Part shown: positions 59,727 through 64,000 of the stretch, in pieces
How positions within the stretch are numbered: position 1 is the stretch's first letter
How the letters are laid out: every line of letters starts with the position of its first letter
Origin: an uncultured Burkholderiales bacterium
GTDB taxonomy: Bacteria; Pseudomonadota; Gammaproteobacteria; Burkholderiales; Burkholderiaceae_C
NCBI GenBank assembly: GCA_937891665.1
Contig: CALAGS010000237.1
Span: forward strand, 1 to 64,000
DNA length: 64,000 nt
Direction: 5' to 3'
Program-made: the position numbers and the translations under genes
Notes under the pieces: generated by a model
What the model was told of the DNA's origin: nothing
The model's input: only the letters and a program-made list of their open reading frames with translations
Databases searched by the model: none

Positions 59727-60737
59727 TTAACGAACACAGAAATAGCTAAATTCTTGACCAGGAAACTCTGCGACCGACCGAACAGGTGAAGGGTTGGGAA
59801 GATCGGGTGCCATGACCTTGTTTTTGGCCATGGCCCACAGTTTTCCGCGAGCACAAGTGACGCCGCCATTCCAATCACCCACATTGGACAAATATTCATA
59901 CTCGTCCTCTGTGGGCAATCGCGCGTTCATGGCCTTGCAGGCCATTTCTGCAGACCTGGGTGAAGGTGCACGACCTACGCCTGAGCCCGGCGCGCCCACC
60001 AGCTCCAATTGTTGATTGCCAATTTTCAATTTAGAAGGAAATTGTGTTTTTTGAAATGTTTCAAAAATTTGAATTCCAATGTTTTGCATGACTTGTTCAG
60101 GAAAACCTTGTGCTTGGAAATGATAGGTATGTCCGCAAGCTAGGTCGACATGCACTGTGACCAGCAAGTCGCCTTTGCAACTTGGCGCATAGGAATAGGT
60201 GCCATAAGCGACACCCGACAGTCCCCGAATAAGCAGAGGGTTCCATACCGCAGTAGATTGAGAAGTGCGTTGCTGCCGCATCAATTCATTCAAAGGGCTT
60301 GGATTGAAAAAAGCAAAATTTCGCTGTTGAGGGCTGCGGTCACGGTACACCCGGTCAAGTGAAGCTTTGAGCGTGCCAGACAGCATGATGTCCATGCCAG
60401 GGCTGCTGCCCGCCACAGTTCTTTGCTGATTCAGTTGGTCGTCCAGGGTATTGAGCAAGGCCATCATGTTGCGTGAATCGACCCCCTCCCGCAAGAGTCC
60501 TCTGACTGTTTGAGTGAATTCAGCCATTTGCTCGCTCTTGGTGCGGCCATAGGCATCGTGGTACTGACACAGGTCCTTGGCACGAACAAAAGGAATTTGA
60601 GGCCAAATATTCACAGGGGTGTGCGCTTCCGCCTGGCCTGAGGCTTTGAGCTTGGTCACATCGCCCTTTGGCTGCGCTACCACATGGCTTGCCAACAAGA
60701 TGGTCATGACAACCCATAAAGCCCTGTGAATGAACAT
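59727..60737 (-). CDS. Unknown exported protein with SUMF-like C-terminal tail
   Basis: This 336-residue protein has a signal peptide (VVMTILLASHVVA-QP). The middle part (about 55-230) has no family I recognise, and the four cysteines at spots such as KDLCQYHD, APSCKGD and DLACGHTY may form disulfides. The last 60 residues (ARLPTEDEYEYLSNVG, then NGGVTCARGKLW and a final FSYFCVR) resemble the end of formylglycine-generating-enzyme (FGE/SUMF) domains. Most of that domain's metal and catalytic core is not evident, so enzymatic activity is doubtful. It is probably a periplasmic structural or binding protein. Function unknown. Confidence 0.7.
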   Translation of the reverse strand: MFIHRALWVVMTILLASHVVAQPKGDVTKLKASGQAEAHTPVNIWPQIPFVRAKDLCQYHDAYGRTKSEQMAEFTQTVRGLLREGVDSRNMMALLNTLDDQLNQQRTVAGSSPGMDIMLSGTLKASLDRVYRDRSPQQRNFAFFNPSPLNELMRQQRTSQSTAVWNPLLIRGLSGVAYGTYSYAPSCKGDLLVTVHVDLACGHTYHFQAQGFPEQVMQNIGIQIFETFQKTQFPSKLKIGNQQLELVGAPGSGVGRAPSPRSAEMACKAMNARLPTEDEYEYLSNVGDWNGGVTCARGKLWAMAKNKVMAPDLPNPSPVRSVAEFPGQEFSYFCVR

Positions 60738-60794
60738 AACAATCGCAATCTTTGAAAAAAAATCTCACCCTAAACAAATATATAGTACACCCCC

Positions 60795-61640
60795 ATGAAC
60801 CTTCAAGATCGATTTTTAATGGCGGGTGTCATGGGCTGGCCCGTGATGCATTCCCGTTCTCCCTTGATGCACAACCACTGGTTTGCACAAGAAAAGCTCA
60901 AAGGGGTCTATGTTCCCTTGGCCATTCAACCTGGCAAATTGGAAGCCGCTTTGCGAGGCATGCATGCCCTAGGCTTTTCTGGCTGCAACCTCACCATCCC
61001 TCATAAGCAAAAAGCGATGCAGATGGTTGACGAGGTCGATAGCGTGGCTCAAAAGATGGGCGCCATCAGCTGTGTGGCTGTCAAAGAGGATGGCCGCTTG
61101 GTGGGCAGCAACAATGACGCTGCGGGCTTCATTCGCAACGTCAAAGAATTTCAATCCGAATGGCAAGCAAAGCGCGGCCCCATTGTTGTGATTGGCGCTG
61201 GGGGCGGCTCACGAGCCGTTTGCCAAGGGCTTATTCAAGAAGGCGCTCAAGAAATTCGCTTGGTAAATCGAAATTCGGAGCGGGCTCAAACCCTCATGGC
61301 TGAACTAGGTCAACCCATCAAGGCCTACCCATGGGCAGACCGCGCAGACCTCATGCAAGGTGCTGCGATGGTGGTCAATACCACCAGCCAAGGCATGGTG
61401 GGTCAACCCGCACTGGACATTCAACTCGACCTGTTACCCAACGATGCTTTGGTCACAGACATTGTTTACACGCCGCTTGAAACACCGTTCTTAGCGCAGG
61501 CCAGAATGCGCGGAAATGCAACTTTGAATGGCTTGGGCATGCTCTTGCATCAGGGCCCCTTGGGATGGAAAGCGTGGTTCGGAATTGAACCCAAAGTGAC
61601 CCCAGAGCTGCGCAAACTTTTAGAACAAAGCTTGATTTAA
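60795..61640 (+). CDS. aroE: Shikimate dehydrogenase family enzyme
   Basis: This 281-residue protein has all AroE landmarks. The substrate serines S20 and S22 are in MHSRSPLMHN, the catalytic lysine K71 is in NLTIPHK, and D108 is in NNDAAGF. The nucleotide loop is GAGGGSRAV (134-142), followed by NTTSQGM and GLGMLLHQGPLGW. It reduces 3-dehydroshikimate to shikimate, or in paralogs oxidises quinate/shikimate. There is no recognisable ribosome site before the ATG. Its neighbours are catabolic genes rather than other aro genes, so it may be a quinate/shikimate dehydrogenase-like paralog. I keep aroE as the family name. Confidence 0.8.
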   Translation: MNLQDRFLMAGVMGWPVMHSRSPLMHNHWFAQEKLKGVYVPLAIQPGKLEAALRGMHALGFSGCNLTIPHKQKAMQMVDEVDSVAQKMGAISCVAVKEDGRLVGSNNDAAGFIRNVKEFQSEWQAKRGPIVVIGAGGGSRAVCQGLIQEGAQEIRLVNRNSERAQTLMAELGQPIKAYPWADRADLMQGAAMVVNTTSQGMVGQPALDIQLDLLPNDALVTDIVYTPLETPFLAQARMRGNATLNGLGMLLHQGPLGWKAWFGIEPKVTPELRKLLEQSLI

Positions 61641-61646
61641 ATCAAG
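61631..61646. repeat. Perfect 16-bp palindrome holding both convergent stop codons
   Basis: CTTGATTTAAATCAAG reads the same on both strands. It contains the TAA of the aroE-like gene and the TGA of the convergent aldolase gene. It could be a weak transcript end or just a coincidence of two similar gene ends. There is no G/C-rich stem. Confidence 0.7.
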
Positions 61647-62319
61647 TGCCCAGCTTGGCCTTGAAATGGTCCCAGCACCTTTTGAACAAAACTTCATTCC
61701 AAAGTTTTTCTTTGCACATCTGAATTTCGTGCTCGCTGAAGGAATACGGCGTGCCCAGCTGCATCGCCATGTACTGACGGTGCGCATTCTCTTCCATGTA
61801 GTTGGCCAGCACAAAAGCTTCACGAATGGTTTGACCCACAGTGACAGCGCCATGCGATTTCATCAGTGCCGCAGGTCGGTCTGACAAAGTTGCCGCCAAG
61901 CGGTCAGCCATGGGTTTGTTGTTGATGGAATTGGGTGAATCTAACAAGGGCACAGGATAGACCAGTGAGCCTTGGCCATAAACGGGCAAGTAGGATTTGC
62001 CCGCCATGGTGAGATAGGTCGACCATTTGGGATGCGCATGCACGACTGCTTTGACATCAGGGCGCACCCTGTAAATGCCTGCATGCAAGTGAAACTCCAA
62101 AGGTGGCTTGCCAGCCCCTTCAATGACTTGGCCTTCCATGTCAATGGTGCAAATATCTTTCACTGTGAGTTGACTGCGCTGGCACGAACCGATGTTGATC
62201 AGCATGGTGTTGTTGGGCAAAAGAATGCTGGCATGACCGTTGTAGTCGATGATGTCTTGCGATTCCAGCATGCGAATGCAGTCGACCAATTCTTGCTTCA
62301 GCTCTAAGTTGTTTGACAT
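61642..62319 (-). CDS. Class II aldolase/adducin-fold protein (copy 2)
   Basis: This 225-residue zinc enzyme fold has ligands H94, H96 and H156 (HAHPK and KSHGA) and E75 as the acid-base residue. A GAGAGGG ribosome site precedes the ATG at 62319. Like copy 1 it may be a decarboxylase or aldolase for a hydroxylated aromatic or its breakdown product. It lies 15 bases after the Pht5-like gene and should be co-transcribed with it. The sequence differs clearly from copy 1, so it is not a recent duplicate. Confidence 0.82.
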   Translation of the reverse strand: MSNNLELKQELVDCIRMLESQDIIDYNGHASILLPNNTMLINIGSCQRSQLTVKDICTIDMEGQVIEGAGKPPLEFHLHAGIYRVRPDVKAVVHAHPKWSTYLTMAGKSYLPVYGQGSLVYPVPLLDSPNSINNKPMADRLAATLSDRPAALMKSHGAVTVGQTIREAFVLANYMEENAHRQYMAMQLGTPYSFSEHEIQMCKEKLWNEVLFKRCWDHFKAKLGT

Positions 62320-62334
62320 GGCGCCCTCTCAGGT

Positions 62335-63324
62335 TTAAATCACAACTTTGGTCATCATGCCCTGAGGGAAAATTTCCTCAGGCGTAAATTCTCTGTGTGC
62401 AATGCCTTGTTGAAACGTGTACTTGGCCATCAACTCCCAGGTGGGGCGGTTCTCTTCAATGCCGTAAGGAAACGTATCGCCTTCAAATTTATCGCGCATT
62501 TTGCGAGCATAAGTTGCCAACCATGGCAAGGGGTAGCGCGATACAGCAGGGTCCATCAAGCGCTCAATGCTTCGGCGCTTTGATTCTTGGAAAGCGTTGA
62601 ACAAATTGCGCGGCACCCAAGGATTTTCATCCACCACACTCTTCTTCATTGCAATGATGTGCATGATGGGCCAGACTTTGGTTCGTGCAAAGAACTCGTC
62701 TTCCATGTCCAAGAAATCGGGGAAGAGGCGAACCACATCGGGGTGACCTTCCAAGAAACAAGTTGGAGGACGCGCAATGATGGCGCAATCAATTTCACCT
62801 GAGGCCAGCATCTCGCTCAAAGACTTATCGGCAACACGCGTGAGCTTCACGCCCTCTGGCAATGTAATTTCAACCTTCTCTTCACGGCCTGGCGCGTTGG
62901 CACCCGCTTGGTACCAGTGCACATCTTGCAACTTCACACCCATGTCGTTGTGAAGCCATCCGCGCATGTAAACCGCGGCTGAATGGGCCCACTCTGGCGA
63001 CCCTACTTTCTTACCCATCAGGTCTTTGGCAGACTTGATGCCTGATTTTTTGTTCACATAAAAGGAGCTGAATCTAAACAAACGCGAACACACAATGGGC
63101 AAGCCAATGATGTCGCTGTCGGGTCGCGTCACTTGTGTGGTGAACTTGGCAAAAGACAATTCAGAAATATCGAATTCACGATTGGCTGTGAATCTTGCAA
63201 AACACTCGTGATGACCTAAATTGAGCCAATTTAAATCAATGCCCTCTGGTTTCACGAAGCCCAAGCGAATGTCGCGAAAATGATCATAGTCGGTGGTGGC
63301 GATCGACAAATTAAGGAGTGACAT
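62335..63324 (-). CDS. 4,5-dihydroxyphthalate decarboxylase-like protein (Pht5 family)
   Basis: This 329-residue protein opens MSLLNLSIATTDYDHFRDIR and contains VNKKSGIKSAKDLMGKKVG and GSPEWAHSAAVYMRGWL. It resembles Pht5-type 4,5-dihydroxyphthalate decarboxylases. These share the periplasmic-binding-protein (NMT1-like) fold, but this one has no signal peptide, which fits a cytoplasmic enzyme. Binding-protein annotation is therefore likely to mislead. It is followed by an aldolase-fold gene. With the Rieske and Gfo/Idh genes of the main island it completes a phthalate-like set, but 5 kb away and on the other strand. Confidence 0.8.
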   Translation of the reverse strand: MSLLNLSIATTDYDHFRDIRLGFVKPEGIDLNWLNLGHHECFARFTANREFDISELSFAKFTTQVTRPDSDIIGLPIVCSRLFRFSSFYVNKKSGIKSAKDLMGKKVGSPEWAHSAAVYMRGWLHNDMGVKLQDVHWYQAGANAPGREEKVEITLPEGVKLTRVADKSLSEMLASGEIDCAIIARPPTCFLEGHPDVVRLFPDFLDMEDEFFARTKVWPIMHIIAMKKSVVDENPWVPRNLFNAFQESKRRSIERLMDPAVSRYPLPWLATYARKMRDKFEGDTFPYGIEENRPTWELMAKYTFQQGIAHREFTPEEIFPQGMMTKVVI

Positions 63325-63429
63325 AGGAGAAATACCAAGAAATTGGGGATAGATTCAGTTTATCTGAACAGGCATGAAAGCATGTGAGATGCTCGCACAG
63401 AGCACCCACCTTCGCTGGCGCTCAAGGCT

Positions 63430-64000
63430 TTAATTTGAGGTCGTCGGCAACTGAAAGCTGTCGGGGCTGGCTGCCTGCCAATATTTGGCAAACATGCCTT
63501 CTAAGTCTTTGGGGTCAAGCAAAGCACCCCCCTTCACACTCAACATCAAGTCGGATAAGTTTTGAACCTCGTGCTCGCTCACGCGGCGCATGATGTGGTT
63601 TAGGCGCAGATCAGAGGGAGCATTTAGGCCAGTGGCTTGAAGCATTTCCTGAACAGACTCCAAAGTTTGACGGTGAAAATTTCTCACGCGATCAGCTTTA
63701 CTGGGTACAACCAGCGCGACCTGACGTTTCGGGTCTTGCGTGGTCACACCTGTGGGGCAATTGCCGGTATGACAGGTTTGCGCTTGAATACAGCCCAAGG
63801 CAAACATAAACCCTCGGGCACTGTTGCACCAATCCGCGCCCAATGCCAAGGTTCGCATGACATCAAATCCGCTGATGATCTTGCCACTGGCACCCAAACG
63901 AATTTGCTTGCGCAGTTTCAAGCCAACCAGGGTGTTGTGCACCAAACGCAAGCCTTCAAGCATAGGCATGCCCATGTGATCGGTAAATTCAACCGGGGCG
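63430..64000 (-). CDS. FMN-binding glutamate synthase domain protein, C-terminal part
   Basis: The frame continues to the right edge (APVEFTDHMGMPMLEGLRLVHN), so only the last about 190 residues are present. IRLGASGKIISGFDVMRTLA and the cysteine set C-N-S-A-R..C-x5-C-x4-C around ALGCIQAQTCHTGNCPTGV match the 3Fe-4S region of the glutamate synthase alpha-subunit FMN domain. Stand-alone proteins with this domain exist whose substrate is uncertain. It is upstream of the Pht5-like gene on the same strand, with a 105-base gap. Whether it belongs to the catabolic set is unknown. Confidence 0.85.
   Translation of the reverse strand, partial: APVEFTDHMGMPMLEGLRLVHNTLVGLKLRKQIRLGASGKIISGFDVMRTLALGADWCNSARGFMFALGCIQAQTCHTGNCPTGVTTQDPKRQVALVVPSKADRVRNFHRQTLESVQEMLQATGLNAPSDLRLNHIMRRVSEHEVQNLSDLMLSVKGGALLDPKDLEGMFAKYWQAASPDSFQLPTTSN

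Noticed and set aside
62335..63324. ABC transporter binding protein
   Set aside because: It has the binding-protein fold but no signal peptide, lipobox or transport partners. It fits the cytoplasmic Pht5 decarboxylase family better.

Overview
The window looks like a betaproteobacterial chromosome, most probably Burkholderiales/Comamonadaceae of a freshwater, moderate-GC type such as Limnohabitans. This rests on gene content and order (smc-zipA-ligA, pepA-lptFG-cbiX-cysB, tolB-pal-cpoB, DUF4936 and DUF1840 proteins) and on the family resemblance of the proteins. It was not tested by any search. I see no insertion sequence, prophage, CRISPR array, integrase or rRNA. There are two tRNA genes, and no gap between genes is longer than about 230 bases.

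Positions 1-41 kb are mostly housekeeping. In order they hold: the end of a TonB-dependent receptor, an Orn/Lys/Arg decarboxylase, tRNA-Ser(GGA), an MFS exporter, a yejABEF-type peptide ABC importer (minus strand), oligopeptidase A, a branched-chain amino-acid binding lipoprotein, holC, pepA, a collapsed lptF remnant with intact lptG, a CbiX chelatase, cysB, a methionine-type aminotransferase, the smc-zipA-ligA-def run, dapC-dapE-prmB, an ABC-F ATPase, tRNA-Lys(UUU), tcdA, a YedE-type sulfur transporter, tolB-pal-cpoB, msbA and rng.

Positions 40.5-57.2 kb form a catabolic island. A GcvA-like LysR gene, a catabolic-type UbiD and a UbiX lie on the minus strand. Divergent from them is a 13.3 kb plus-strand run: a three-subunit molybdenum hydroxylase, an alpha/beta hydrolase, an enoyl-CoA-hydratase-like protein, CoxG, a binding protein, a second UbiD, a phthalate-type Rieske oxygenase, a class II aldolase-fold protein, a second binding protein and a Gfo/Idh dehydrogenase. 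An inverted repeat with 8-bp arms in the divergent promoter region is a good candidate operator. After a housekeeping block (icd, DUF192, DUF1840, an unknown secreted protein), 60.8-64 kb holds a satellite set: a shikimate-dehydrogenase-family gene, a second class II aldolase-fold gene, a 4,5-dihydroxyphthalate-decarboxylase-like gene and a truncated FMN-binding glutamate-synthase-domain gene.

My reading is that the island and its satellite degrade an aromatic or heteroaromatic (poly)carboxylate. Periplasmic binding proteins would capture it, the Rieske oxygenase and Gfo/Idh enzyme would make a diol and re-aromatise it, and prFMN-dependent UbiD enzymes or the Pht5/PhtC-like proteins would remove carboxyl groups. 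The molybdenum enzyme would hydroxylate a ring or an acyl intermediate. The substrate cannot be read from sequence. No ring-cleavage dioxygenase, oxygenase reductase, acyl-CoA ligase or membrane permease for this pathway is in the window. The second notable item is lptF: its start and its 4-base overlap with lptG are kept, but almost the whole coding region between them is gone in frame.
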